A stretch of 64,000 nucleotides of DNA from an uncultured Clostridium sp. (GCF_947072515.1 NZ_CAMTIG010000016.1:1-64000); one strand, 5' to 3'. Shown: positions 16,234 to 25,218, counted from the stretch's first letter. Program-made: numbers and translations. The notes: generated from the sequence alone by a model not told the origin.

Positions 16234-18522
16234 TCAACTTAATTTTTTCCTTTTAATATCTAAAGATTGTAATTTTTTCTCTTTTTCTAATATCTCAATA
16301 AATATTTTTGCTATTCTCGGATCAAACTGTGTTCCCATACATCTTTTTATTTCTTCTATAGCTACATCTAAAGTTGCTGCCTTTTTATATGGACGTTCGT
16401 TTATTATTACATCAAAGGTATCTACTAAAGCTACAATCCTACATTCTAATGGTATTTCTTTTCCCTTTATTCCTAATGGATATCCGTTTCCATCAAATCT
16501 TTCATGATGCTTTAATATAAAGTCACTTATAGTTTCTAGTAATGATGAATTTCTAGCTATTCTATATCCTATTTCAGAATGTTGTTTTACTATATTAAAT
16601 TCTTCAAATGTAAGTTTTCCAGGTTTAAATAAGATATTATTTTCAATTGCTATCTTTCCTATATCATGGAATTTACACAATAGTTTTAATCTATCCTTTC
16701 TCCTACTACTTAAATTTAATTTTTCTGCAATTAACAATGCATACTCTTCCATTCTTGTTCCATGATTCAACATCCCATAATCTTTTGTCTCTAATGCTTT
16801 TTCGAATCCTTTAACTATCTCATCTATTACACATCTATTATTTTTCACTTTTTCCCTATACATATTTACATCTGCTTCTCTTAATAATTCATTTATTCCT
16901 TTGCTTTCCCCATATGCTATTCCTATAGATGCGCTTATATATTTCTCTTCTCCATATTCATTTGCTAAACTTATTTTATTTCTAATATCCTCACTAATCT
17001 CTATAATTTTTTCTTTAGTTACTCCCTTTATAATGATAATAAACTCATCTCCGCCAAACCTATATACCAATGTTTCTTCGTTATCATAATCTTTTAATAT
17101 TCTAGCAAACTTTCTTATTACTTCATCTCCAAAATCATGACCTAAAGAATCATTTATAAATTTTAATCCATCTATATCACTTATAACTATTCCTATATTT
17201 CCTATTCCTTTTTCGCCTATTTCTGCAATATCTTCAATATACTTATTTCTATTATATAAATTAGTTAATTTGTCTTTATAACCAAGCTCTCTTAATTCTT
17301 TTTCTGCATTTTTTCTTTCAGTTACATCAAATAAAGTTATTACATATTGATTTATATTAGTTAATTTTTTTATTGTTACTACAATATTCTTTTCTTTTCC
17401 ATTTACTAAAACTGTAAATTCCTTATTATTACTACTTTCTAAATCAATTTCTTCTATGTACTTATCTATCAGTGTCCCATTTATATTTTCTTCTATCTCA
17501 AGGAATTCAGCTAACTCATTATTATATATAATTATTTTTCTCCACTCATTTACTATAATTGTTGGCTTCACTGTCGCATCAAAAATAGTATTATATTTTT
17601 GAGTTATTTCTTCACTATCTTTATATTTATAATTACTCTCCATTATTTTCGAAATAACATTAACAAAACTCATAAGAGTTTCTACTTCATTTTCATTCCA
17701 AATTGATTCTTCTAATACATTATCAATTCCTATAAATCCATATAATTGATCAAATACTTTAAGTGGAATAACAATTGCAGATTTTATTTCTTGATTTTCT
17801 AGTATTTTTTGTTCATTTATAGCTTCTTCCGGCATTTTTTCTACATCTGGTATAAATATATGCTCATCTTTAAGAAGCTTGTCCATCCACCATGGAATAC
17901 TACTACATGGAATACATTTCAAATTTTCTATTTGTGGTGTTACATCTTTTGCACACCATTCATAAACATTACTTATATAATCTTGAAATAAATCAATATT
18001 AAAAATATATACCCTTGATGCTCCTGTATATTCACCAATTAAATATAAAACTTTCTCTACTAATTTTGTAAAGTCTACACCTTTTTCAAAATCATTTAAA
18101 ATATCTTCTAATGCATTTTCATAATTAATTACTCTACTTAAATCCAAGTTAATAACCTCTTCACTTAAGCTACTTGCAATTTCTAAGCGTACTCTTCTAC
18201 CATCAAACCAATCTATCATTTTATCTTTAAGTTTAAATTTTTTATTTAATTTTTCATTATAAAATTCTGACTCATAAAAATTACCTGATATATCATCTTT
18301 TATTTTTTCATTTGTACAAAAATAACAAAGTTTATCTAAATTTTGAAATACTTTGTGGCATTTTTCCCCTATTAGTTTCTGCTCTTTAAACATCTCTTCT
18401 ATATTATTATTTACATAAATAATCTCATGTGTTTCAACATCACTAATATATATTAAATCTGAATTATTATTTAAGAATAAATCTAATATTTCATATTTAT
18501 TTTTAGTTTTTGTTTCCTCCAT
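16234..18522 (-). CDS. PAS-GAF-PAS-GGDEF-HD-GYP cyclic-di-GMP protein
   Basis: A 762-residue soluble sensor. Order: PAS-like (about 10-130), GAF (about 145-300), second PAS (about 310-405), GGDEF (about 420-575) and HD-GYP (about 580-755). The cyclase motif YRFGGDEF is intact. The residues where the inhibitory RxxD site would be read NEET, so product inhibition is probably absent. The phosphodiesterase part has FHDIGKIA and HHERFDGNGYP, both intact. So it may make and degrade c-di-GMP, with balance set by the sensory domains. Cysteines in the first PAS region (CYFCTNEK) might sense redox or metal (inference). Single-gene unit. Confidence 0.88.
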   Translation of the reverse strand: MEETKTKNKYEILDLFLNNNSDLIYISDVETHEIIYVNNNIEEMFKEQKLIGEKCHKVFQNLDKLCYFCTNEKIKDDISGNFYESEFYNEKLNKKFKLKDKMIDWFDGRRVRLEIASSLSEEVINLDLSRVINYENALEDILNDFEKGVDFTKLVEKVLYLIGEYTGASRVYIFNIDLFQDYISNVYEWCAKDVTPQIENLKCIPCSSIPWWMDKLLKDEHIFIPDVEKMPEEAINEQKILENQEIKSAIVIPLKVFDQLYGFIGIDNVLEESIWNENEVETLMSFVNVISKIMESNYKYKDSEEITQKYNTIFDATVKPTIIVNEWRKIIIYNNELAEFLEIEENINGTLIDKYIEEIDLESSNNKEFTVLVNGKEKNIVVTIKKLTNINQYVITLFDVTERKNAEKELRELGYKDKLTNLYNRNKYIEDIAEIGEKGIGNIGIVISDIDGLKFINDSLGHDFGDEVIRKFARILKDYDNEETLVYRFGGDEFIIIIKGVTKEKIIEISEDIRNKISLANEYGEEKYISASIGIAYGESKGINELLREADVNMYREKVKNNRCVIDEIVKGFEKALETKDYGMLNHGTRMEEYALLIAEKLNLSSRRKDRLKLLCKFHDIGKIAIENNILFKPGKLTFEEFNIVKQHSEIGYRIARNSSLLETISDFILKHHERFDGNGYPLGIKGKEIPLECRIVALVDTFDVIINERPYKKAATLDVAIEEIKRCMGTQFDPRIAKIFIEILEKEKKLQSLDIKRKKLS

Positions 18523-18602
18523 ATGCTCTCATTCCTTTTCTTTTTATTACACTTCTATTATATCCCAAATTACCCTTTTATTAAATATTAAGAGAATTAA
18601 AA

Positions 18603-18627
18603 AAAGAACTGAATAAATCAGTTCTTT
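18603..18627 (-). terminator. Terminator of gloA
   Basis: AAAGAACTGA and TCAGTTCTTT form a perfect 10-bp stem with a 5-nt loop directly after the glyoxalase stop at 18628, with an A-run on the left giving a minus-strand T-tract. Confidence 0.8.
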
Positions 18628-19008
18628 CTAACATCTAATTACTTCCACCTTATATCCATCTGGATCAGTTACAAAATAATACTTTGGCTTTTCTCCTGGT
18701 AATCCTTTTAAATCAGTTACTTCATATCCTAAAGCTATATGTTTTTCTCTAAATCCTTCTAAATCTTCTATCCCAATCGCTATATGGCTATATCCATTTC
18801 CTAGCTCATATGGTTTTTCTATATCATAATTATAAGTTAATTCTATTTCATATCCACCTTGTACATTAGATAAATATACTAATGTGAATTTATAATCTGG
18901 AAAATCTTTTCTACTTGTTTCAACTAACCCTAATCCATCTTTATAGAATTTTAACGATGCTTCTAAATCTTTTACTCTTATGCATGTGTGTAACATTTTA
19001 ACTGTCAT
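18628..19008 (-). CDS. gloA: Lactoylglutathione lyase (glyoxalase I)
   Basis: A 126-residue VOC-fold protein with the four metal ligands of glyoxalase I: His in MLHTCIRV, Glu in YEIELTYN, His in YSHIAIG and Glu in YKVEVIRC. The family converts the hemithioacetal of methylglyoxal and a thiol to a lactoyl thioester; clostridia often lack glutathione, so the thiol may differ. GGAGG is well placed before the ATG. It is divergent from the quinone reductase gene, whose MarR-type palindromes lie between the two. Confidence 0.85.
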   Translation of the reverse strand: MTVKMLHTCIRVKDLEASLKFYKDGLGLVETSRKDFPDYKFTLVYLSNVQGGYEIELTYNYDIEKPYELGNGYSHIAIGIEDLEGFREKHIALGYEVTDLKGLPGEKPKYYFVTDPDGYKVEVIRC

Positions 19009-19108
19009 AAAAATTCCTCCTTAATTATTTATATATATATTATTATAATACATTATTTTATAGTCGTCTTCACTTTTAAAAATATTTCCCATTAATTCCC
19101 TTTATATT

Positions 19109-19171
19109 TATACTTGCATATGCAAGTATAATGTTGTATACTAATCTCATAAACAACTTGCATGTGCAAGT
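19109..19171. promoter_or_regulatory. Paired MarR-type operators around the quinone reductase promoter
   Basis: A perfect 22-bp palindrome at 19109-19130 with core ACTTGCATATGCAAGT, and a near-identical ACTTGCATGTGCAAGT at 19156-19171. Their centres are 44 bp apart, about four helical turns. TATAAT (19127-19132) and TATACT (19137-19142) lie in or between them, so binding would block the promoter. The likely regulator is the MarR gene at 19750-20184. The second gene controlled could be gloA, 100 bp to the left. Confidence 0.75.
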
Positions 19172-19199
19172 ATTAATATAAATTATAGGGGGATTTACA

Positions 19200-19715
19200 A
19201 TGAAAACATTAGTAATTATAGCTCATCCAGATATGAGCAATTCAAAGGTAAATAAAATATGGGGAGAAACATTATCTAAAAATGATAATATTACAATCCA
19301 TGAACTTTATAAAGTTTCTAAAGATGGAAAGTTCAATATTGAAGAAGAACAGGCTTTATTATTAGCCCATGACAGAATTGTTTATCAATTTCCTTTTCTC
19401 TGGTATGCAGCACCTTCTCTTTTAAAAGAATGGCAAGATAATGTTTTATCTTTTGGTTTTTCACATGGGCCAAATGGTACTAAACTTAATGGAAAAGAAT
19501 TTATGCTTGCAATTTCTGCCGGTGGTAAAGATTCTGCATATAGAGCTGGAGGATATCAAAACTTTTCTATTGATGAATTAACTAGACCATATCAAGCTAT
19601 GGCAAACTTTACTGGTATGAAATTCTTACCAACTTATGTCTTATATGAAACTCATGCTTTAAGTGAAGATACTATACATAATAGTGCTAAAGAACTCTCT
19701 CAAATCTTAGCTTAA
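19200..19715 (+). CDS. NAD(P)H dehydrogenase (quinone), flavodoxin-fold
   Basis: A 171-residue protein of the KefF/YwrO/DT-diaphorase-like family: flavodoxin fold start TLVIIAHPDMSNSKVNK, the PFLWYAAPSLLKEWQDNVLS motif at the active site, and the AISAGGKDSAYRAGGYQNFS glycine-rich loop. These FMN enzymes reduce quinones or related electrophiles by two electrons. A GGGGGAT box precedes the ATG. The promoter carries two MarR-type palindromes, and a MarR gene follows in convergent orientation, suggesting an electrophile-responsive unit. Confidence 0.85.
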   Translation: MKTLVIIAHPDMSNSKVNKIWGETLSKNDNITIHELYKVSKDGKFNIEEEQALLLAHDRIVYQFPFLWYAAPSLLKEWQDNVLSFGFSHGPNGTKLNGKEFMLAISAGGKDSAYRAGGYQNFSIDELTRPYQAMANFTGMKFLPTYVLYETHALSEDTIHNSAKELSQILA

Positions 19716-19719
19716 TTTA

Positions 19720-19755
19720 AAATAAAGAGATTGCAATCATGCAATTTCTTTATTT
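19720..19755. terminator. Bidirectional terminator
   Basis: A 16-bp stem with one G-T pair (AAATAAAGAGATTGCA with TGCAATTTCTTTATTT, loop ATCA) lies between the quinone reductase and the convergent MarR gene, whose stop codon is inside the right arm. Confidence 0.8.
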
Positions 19756-20184
19756 TTCACTTAAATTTATTCTCAATTTATTTAAGAAATTCATTCCCTC
19801 ATTCATTTCTTCACTTGTAACATCTTTAACTGCATCATTAAAAGATTCCTTTACAACACTTTTTACAGTATCTTTTATCTCTTCTCCTTTTGCTGTTAGC
19901 TTTATATTTTTTACTCTCTTATCTTTTTCTGATGTTTCCCTTACTATAAGTTCATTTTTTATTAATGTATTAATTAATCTTGATGTACTAGCTTGATCTC
20001 TATTAGTAAGTTCTGCTAAATTATATTGGCATAAATTTTCATTATCCCAAAGCATTGTAAGTATTGTATATTGTTCAAAAGTAATATTTATTCCTTTTTC
20101 TTTTATTTTTCTATTAAAAGTATTTATCATTAATTTATCTATTACATTCATTAAAAGTCCTAAACCTTCATCCATTTTAAACAT
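19750..20184 (-). CDS. MarR-family transcriptional regulator
   Basis: A 144-residue winged-helix protein with the MarR core: TFEQYTILTMLW, helix-turn-helix NLAELTNRDQASTSRLINTLIKNELIVRETSEKDKRVKNIKLTAKGEE (wing with DKR), and a C-terminal dimer helix. It most likely binds the paired palindromes upstream of the adjacent quinone reductase. I found no copy of that palindrome in front of this gene, so autoregulation is not evident. AAGGTGATGAG gives the ribosome site. Confidence 0.85.
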   Translation of the reverse strand: MFKMDEGLGLLMNVIDKLMINTFNRKIKEKGINITFEQYTILTMLWDNENLCQYNLAELTNRDQASTSRLINTLIKNELIVRETSEKDKRVKNIKLTAKGEEIKDTVKSVVKESFNDAVKDVTSEEMNEGMNFLNKLRINLSEK

Positions 20185-20261
20185 AACTCATCACCTTTTT
20201 CTTTAAATTATATATCTCCATCCTATACATAATTTTTTTTTATGTCAATATATAGACTAAA

Positions 20262-20283
20262 AAGGATGCAAAACTGCATCCTT
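20262..20283 (-). terminator. Terminator of the nitrate reductase operon
   Basis: AAGGATGCA and TGCATCCTT form a 9-bp stem with loop AAAC just after the last gene of the operon. Confidence 0.8.
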
Positions 20284-20287
20284 AATT

Positions 20288-21520
20288 TTAGTAAGTATAT
20301 TCAAAGTTTTCTGATACATTAAAGAAATCTGAATAATCTATTTCAAACAATGGTTTCTTGACTTTTGAAATATCTATTCTTTCTTTGATTAATTGAGTTA
20401 ATACTCCAGCATAAGAAAGATCTCCTTGAATTAACGCTCCATAAATCTTTCCATCTTTATGAAGTATCTTTCTATATCCATTTTCATCTGTTTCTTCTTC
20501 AATTTCATACTCATCTTTATTTTCATCATTTAAATTTACTGTTCCTAAAGATAAAGTTGCTAACCCTACAAAATTCATTGTATTTTTGCTTCCAAAGAAA
20601 TCAGTCATTTCTTTTTCTATTCCAAGCATATTAGATGCTGCAATTATTCCTTCTTTAACTGCTGTTGGCCAAATTGGATTTCTTCCTGTTACATCTCCAG
20701 CACCATATATATCTTTTACATTTGTTTTTCCCTTTGGTGAAATAATAAGTCCAAACTTATCGCACTCTACTCCACTTCCCTCTAAGAAACTTACATTTGA
20801 TCTAACTCCTGTTGCAACTACTACTAACTCACAAGGAACCTCTTCTCCTGTATTTAATAGTAATCCTTTTGGATTATTATTTTCATCAACTATTAACTTT
20901 TGAGCAGCTACTCCAAGCTTTAAGTTAACACCTTTTTTTGCAAATCTTTCTTCATATTGACTTGCTGCATACTTATCTAATTGAAGAGGAAGTATTCTAT
21001 CTCCCATTTCAACTAAACTTAACTCTAAATCGTAATCCATAAGTCCTGAAACTGCATCTATTCCAACAAGTCCTGCACCTAAAACTACAGCACTTTGTGC
21101 AACTTTCCCTCTATTTACGATTTCTTCAGCATCCTCTAAATTTCTAAGGCCTACAACGTGATTTGCAGTTCTTAAATTCTCTACTGGAGGAATAAATGAT
21201 GAAGCACCACTTGCTATTAAAACTTTATCATAAGATAGATTTTCACCATTACTTAATTCTAAAACTTTATTTTCTGAATCTAGTTTTAAAACATGGATCC
21301 CTTTCATCCAGTTTATATCATATTTTTCCATGAAATTATCTTCTGAAAAATCTAATTGCTTAACATTTCTTATTCCCTCTATATAGTGATGAAGAATACA
21401 TCTTGAATATACATTTTCATCTTTAGAAATTAAAACTATTTCTGCATTTTCATCTAATTCTCTTAATGTTTTTGCTCCACTTATTCCTGCTGCTGAAGCT
21501 CCTATTACAACATATCTCAT
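20288..21520 (-). CDS. NAD(P)/FAD oxidoreductase of the nitrate reductase operon
   Basis: A 410-residue pyridine-nucleotide-disulfide-type reductase: FAD site VVIGASAAGISGA at the N-terminus, a redox-type Cys in VYSRCILHHY, NAD site VVLGAGLVGIDA near residue 150, and the second FAD site IYGAGDVTG near 270. It probably supplies electrons from NAD(P)H or a ferredoxin to nitrate reductase, like the third gene of clostridial nar loci. The start at 21520 is chosen because its ATG overlaps the previous stop (TAATG) and follows GGGGAGG; the open frame extends 18 codons further upstream. Confidence 0.82.
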   Translation of the reverse strand: MRYVVIGASAAGISGAKTLRELDENAEIVLISKDENVYSRCILHHYIEGIRNVKQLDFSEDNFMEKYDINWMKGIHVLKLDSENKVLELSNGENLSYDKVLIASGASSFIPPVENLRTANHVVGLRNLEDAEEIVNRGKVAQSAVVLGAGLVGIDAVSGLMDYDLELSLVEMGDRILPLQLDKYAASQYEERFAKKGVNLKLGVAAQKLIVDENNNPKGLLLNTGEEVPCELVVVATGVRSNVSFLEGSGVECDKFGLIISPKGKTNVKDIYGAGDVTGRNPIWPTAVKEGIIAASNMLGIEKEMTDFFGSKNTMNFVGLATLSLGTVNLNDENKDEYEIEEETDENGYRKILHKDGKIYGALIQGDLSYAGVLTQLIKERIDISKVKKPLFEIDYSDFFNVSENFEYTY

Positions 21521-21933
21521 TATTCTTCTACCTCCCCAAGTGTTATTGCTTGCATTGGACATTTTGCTACACATTGAGGTGTATTTTCTTTAGTTGAAAC
21601 ACACATATCGCATTTCATTATTTCTTTTTTGCTTCTATCATCTGCTTTTAAAACGCCGTATGGACAAGCCATTATACACATATAACAACTAGCACATCTC
21701 TTGCTATCATAAAGAACATATCCAGTTTCTTTATCTTTATGCATTGCACCTGTCATACAAGTAAATACACATTCTGGCTTTTCACAATGTCTGCAAAATA
21801 TTGGTGCATATTTCCCTTCACTATCTATAACTACTCTACTTCTTGTTTCTTCTGAATCATGTGAAACAATACAAGCTGATGTACAAGTTAAACATCCTAT
21901 ACACTTATTTCTATCTATTTTAATTCTTTTCAT
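21520..21933 (-). CDS. Four-cluster 4Fe-4S ferredoxin subunit
   Basis: A 137-residue electron-transfer subunit with 16 cysteines in four groups: CIGCLTCTSAC, CRHCEKPECVFTC, CASCYMCIMAC and CDMCVSTKENTPQCVAKC, the DmsB/NarH-like pattern for four cubane clusters. No signal or membrane helix, so a cytoplasmic enzyme. It sits between the molybdenum subunit and the flavoprotein, with 50 bp to the first and a TAATG overlap with the second. Confidence 0.88.
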   Translation of the reverse strand: MKRIKIDRNKCIGCLTCTSACIVSHDSEETRSRVVIDSEGKYAPIFCRHCEKPECVFTCMTGAMHKDKETGYVLYDSKRCASCYMCIMACPYGVLKADDRSKKEIMKCDMCVSTKENTPQCVAKCPMQAITLGEVEE

Positions 21934-21983
21934 AATCTTATCCCCAATCTTTAAAATTTAATTGTACGTATAAACTAGAAATC

Positions 21984-24056
21984 TTATTTTATAACTTCTA
22001 TATTAACTGCACATGTCTTATATGATGGTTCTTTTGAATACGTATCAAATACTGATGGAGTTAATTTATTTGTTTCTATATAGTGAAGTGGTGCATATAA
22101 TTCACCCTTCTTAACATCCTTTGTTACTTTAACTAAGAATTTTGATTTTTCTCCATTTATTGATTTTAGATTTACATAATCATTAGTTTTTATTCCTAAA
22201 ATGCTTGCATCATCATTATTGATATAAACATAAGCTTCATCTTCTACAACATGATTTGTAAATGCTATTTCTCTAGTTCTAGTTTGAGTATGCCATTGCC
22301 CAACTGTTCCTCTTCCTGTATTTAAAGTAAATGGATACTCTTTTGTAGTTTCTACTGGGTTTTCTGCTACTTCTTCAAATAGCATTTTTGCTTTTTTATT
22401 CTGTGTAAAGAAGTTTCCATCTTCATAAAGTCTTCTTTCATTTGACTCTAATTTTTCTCCTTCTTTAAATGGCCATTGAATTCCCTTTGAAGTCATTAAA
22501 TCTTCGTAATTAACTCCAGTAAACTCACAAGGTAATCCTTTAGTACATGCTTTTAAAACATTAAATGCACTTTCTTTAGTTTCCCATACCTCTAAAGTAT
22601 TTCCCATTCCTAATGCTTTTCCTACACCTAAGAAAATATCATAGTCATCTCTTTCATTTTCTAACTTTTTAAGGACTGGTTGAAGACCTGTTAATCTTCT
22701 TTCAGTATTTATTAAAAACCCTTCTTTTTTAAGAGTTGATGTAGAAGGTAACATTATATCTGCATAAACTGCACTGTCTGTATCATCATATATATCTTGA
22801 ACTATAAATAAATCTAAGTTTTCTACAGCCTTTTTAAATGTTTCATTGTTAGTCCATGAATGAATTGGGTTTGTTGCAACTATCCAAAGAGCCTTAATTT
22901 CTCCCTTTATTGCCTTTTCAATTATTACATTGTAAGGAATAGTTGGTTTAGTAGGAAGCATTTCTTTATCTATTCTTAAAGCATTAGCAACCTTTTCTCT
23001 TTCTGCTTCATTAGTGTAGTCTCCTCCACCATAAAGTCCTGTTGTATTACTAAATAATCTTGAACCCATTGCATTACATTGACCTGTAATAGAATTTGCT
23101 CCTGTTCCTGGTTTTCCTATGTTTCCTGTTATAAGTGCTAAATTTATTATAGCTTGAGCTGTTCTAACTGCTTGATAACTTTGGTTTACTCCCATAGTCC
23201 ACCAGAAAGAAACCTTTTTCCCATTATGTATTAAGTCTACTAGTTCTAAAACTCGTTCCTTACTTATTCCTGTTTCTTCAAAAACATTATCTAATGTAAA
23301 CTTCTTAACAAACTCTTTGAAATCTTCGAATCCATCTACATGTTCTTTTATAAATTCTTTATCTATATAATCTTTTTCTATTATCGTGTTTGCTATTGTA
23401 TAAAGAAGAGTTAAATCAGCTTTTGGTTTTATATCTACCCAAATATCTGCATTCTTTGCTGTTTCAGATTTTCTTGGATCTACAACAATAACTTTTGCTT
23501 CTTTATTATCTTTTATTTTTCCCCATATAATAGGATGTGCTACTACTGGATTTGCTCCAATTAAAAATATTGTATCTGAAAGTTCTAAATCCTTTAATGC
23601 ATATGGTGGTGCATCAAACCCAAAACTTTGCTTATGTGCAACTACTGATGTAGCCATACAAAGTCTAGTATTTCCATCTCCATTTCCACCTAAATAAGTT
23701 CTACCAATATGCCCTATAAGAGCCATTTCTGTAGTATCAAGCTGTCCTGTACTTATAAAGGCAAAACTTTCTTTTCCATACTTCTCTTGAACGTCTTTAA
23801 TTCTCTTAGCTGTTTCATCAAAAGCAGTATCCCAAGAAACAGTTTCCATCATTCCATCTTTATTCTTAATTTGAGGTCCATGTGTTTTAAATAAAGTATT
23901 TTGTTTATCTAAACTTAATCCTTTAATACAACTAAATCCATTATTTATAGGATGTTCTTTAGTTGGAATTATTTTAACTACCTTTTCATCCTCAACATAA
24001 AAATCTAAATTACATGCAATAGAGCAATAATTACAAGTTGACTGTACTTTCTTCAT
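21984..24056 (-). CDS. Molybdopterin nitrate reductase catalytic subunit
   Basis: A 690-residue cytoplasmic molybdopterin oxidoreductase. Cys8, Cys11, Cys15 and Cys43 bind an N-terminal 4Fe-4S cluster, GNTRLCMATS holds the likely Mo-ligand Cys133 as in Nap/Nas-type enzymes, and the C-terminal MoCo-binding part has TGRGTVGQWHTQTRT. No Tat signal. With the ferredoxin and flavoprotein it matches the soluble nitrate reductase described in C. perfringens, used as an electron sink in fermentation. The start at 24056 follows AGTAGG with good spacing; the frame opens six codons earlier. First gene of the operon, below a CRP/FNR-like site. Formate dehydrogenase-type relatives are the alternative. Confidence 0.83.
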   Translation of the reverse strand: MKKVQSTCNYCSIACNLDFYVEDEKVVKIIPTKEHPINNGFSCIKGLSLDKQNTLFKTHGPQIKNKDGMMETVSWDTAFDETAKRIKDVQEKYGKESFAFISTGQLDTTEMALIGHIGRTYLGGNGDGNTRLCMATSVVAHKQSFGFDAPPYALKDLELSDTIFLIGANPVVAHPIIWGKIKDNKEAKVIVVDPRKSETAKNADIWVDIKPKADLTLLYTIANTIIEKDYIDKEFIKEHVDGFEDFKEFVKKFTLDNVFEETGISKERVLELVDLIHNGKKVSFWWTMGVNQSYQAVRTAQAIINLALITGNIGKPGTGANSITGQCNAMGSRLFSNTTGLYGGGDYTNEAEREKVANALRIDKEMLPTKPTIPYNVIIEKAIKGEIKALWIVATNPIHSWTNNETFKKAVENLDLFIVQDIYDDTDSAVYADIMLPSTSTLKKEGFLINTERRLTGLQPVLKKLENERDDYDIFLGVGKALGMGNTLEVWETKESAFNVLKACTKGLPCEFTGVNYEDLMTSKGIQWPFKEGEKLESNERRLYEDGNFFTQNKKAKMLFEEVAENPVETTKEYPFTLNTGRGTVGQWHTQTRTREIAFTNHVVEDEAYVYINNDDASILGIKTNDYVNLKSINGEKSKFLVKVTKDVKKGELYAPLHYIETNKLTPSVFDTYSKEPSYKTCAVNIEVIK

Positions 24057-24111
24057 ACGAATACCTACTTTCATTTAATAAATCTTTGATAAATTTTTAT
24101 CTATCTCTATA

Positions 24112-24159
24112 ATTATACGATATCTAATTCCCCAAAAATTAACTGTGATTTTCATCACA
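24112..24159 (-). promoter_or_regulatory. Nitrate reductase promoter with CRP/FNR-family site
   Basis: TGTGATTTTCATCACA (24144-24159) is a perfect TGTGA-N6-TCACA palindrome. Read leftward, a TATAAT (24117-24112) follows 26 bp later and no good -35 is present, as expected for an activator-dependent promoter. The site centre would lie near -46; an overlapping weak TATCGT would place it at -41.5. The gene start is 56 bp below. Confidence 0.7.
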
Positions 24160-24268
24160 CTTTTCTTTTTTTCATTAACTAATCTTTAATTATTTATCTT
24201 ATTTCTATTTAGTGTCTCTATTTTTCCCAATATTTATTTAAAAAATTTATTTTTCTATAAAATCTAAG

Positions 24269-24290
24269 GAACTCGCCTAAAGACGAGTTC
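24269..24290 (-). terminator. Terminator after the 49-residue gene
   Basis: GAACTCG and CGAGTTC form a 7-bp GC-rich stem, extended by adjacent A/T pairs, downstream of the small gene at 24315-24464; the T-tract is weak. Confidence 0.6.
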
Positions 24291-24314
24291 TTAAATTTAT
24301 TTTTCAAATACTAA

Positions 24315-24464
24315 TTATTCTAATTCTATTTGTGCATTTAATGCTTCTATTTCTCTATTAATATGAGATATTTCCTCGCTTCCAGCCCCTTCTTCCACAA
24401 GTAATAACACCTTTAAGTAAAGTTTTTCTCTTTCTTCTATAAGCTTTCTTAATCTTTTCCCCAT
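24315..24464 (-). CDS. Small helical protein, possibly Spo0E-like
   Basis: A 49-residue reading frame starting MGKRLRKLIEEREKLYLKV and ending in EIEALNAQIELE. GGAGATGATGAG lies upstream of the ATG and a hairpin terminator downstream, so it looks like a real gene. Two amphipathic helices joined by a Gly/Ser turn (EEGAGSEEIS) are predicted by eye. Size and layout fit Spo0E-like aspartyl-phosphate phosphatases, which dephosphorylate Spo0A in sporulation control, but the usual S-Q-x-L-D motif is replaced by SHINREIEAL. A different small coiled protein is equally possible. Confidence 0.55.
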   Translation of the reverse strand: MGKRLRKLIEEREKLYLKVLLLVEEGAGSEEISHINREIEALNAQIELE

Positions 24465-24541
24465 AACTCATCATCTCCATAAAAAATTTATGTAATCCTT
24501 TACTTAGATTATAATACTTTTTATTTCAAATTTTAATATTC

Positions 24542-25054
24542 TTATACTTTATTTACTAAATATTCATCTTTCAGCTTTTGTAACACTACCCACTCTCTAA
24601 AAACCCATCCCTCATTTCCTACTTCATTTATAACTATCTCATTTCTTTCAATAGCTTCGTCTATATCTATTTCAATTGCTTCAAAACCTAATCTTTTTTC
24701 ATATTCATCTAACTTTTGCAGCTTTTTTTCCTCTTTAACTTCACATAAATAATATGTTGATACCATTTTAAATATTTTTTCTTTTTCATATTTATCAAAA
24801 TGTTGCTCCGTTACTGTCCCCATTTTTTCAATTATTCTTTCAACATCATATCCTGCCTCTTCTCTAACCTCTCTTATTAAAGTCTCTTCATCACTTTCTC
24901 CCTTTTCTTTACCTCCACCAGGGAACTTTATATCACCTCTATTGGTCTTTATCATTAATAGCTTGTCTCCTTTTATAATAACTGCCCTTATTGCTTCTCT
25001 AAGATTGACATCATAGAATCCTTCTATTTTTTCTCCAAAAACTTCACTAAACAT
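24542..25054 (-). CDS. Nudix hydrolase
   Basis: A 170-residue protein with a full Nudix box, GGKEKGE then REVREEAGYD (GX5EX7REUXEEXGU), at about residues 47-69, preceded by KFPGG. It hydrolyses a nucleoside diphosphate linked to another group; the substrate is not evident. The ATG at 25054 (MFSEVFGEK) is chosen because AGGTGGAG lies 6-7 nt upstream; the frame is open 11 codons further. Divergent from the HD gene. Confidence 0.85.
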   Translation of the reverse strand: MFSEVFGEKIEGFYDVNLREAIRAVIIKGDKLLMIKTNRGDIKFPGGGKEKGESDEETLIREVREEAGYDVERIIEKMGTVTEQHFDKYEKEKIFKMVSTYYLCEVKEEKKLQKLDEYEKRLGFEAIEIDIDEAIERNEIVINEVGNEGWVFREWVVLQKLKDEYLVNKV

Positions 25055-25218
25055 TTTAGCTCCACCTTTCTTTTTAATTCCTTTCATTAATAATCTCTCT
25101 ATTCTATCTTACTCCTATTTCCATATAATCTATATATTTTAAAATTTGAAATTTATTTTAACTTTTCTATTGGATTATAACTGCTAAATTTACTAATACT
25201 ATATTATATATATTTATT

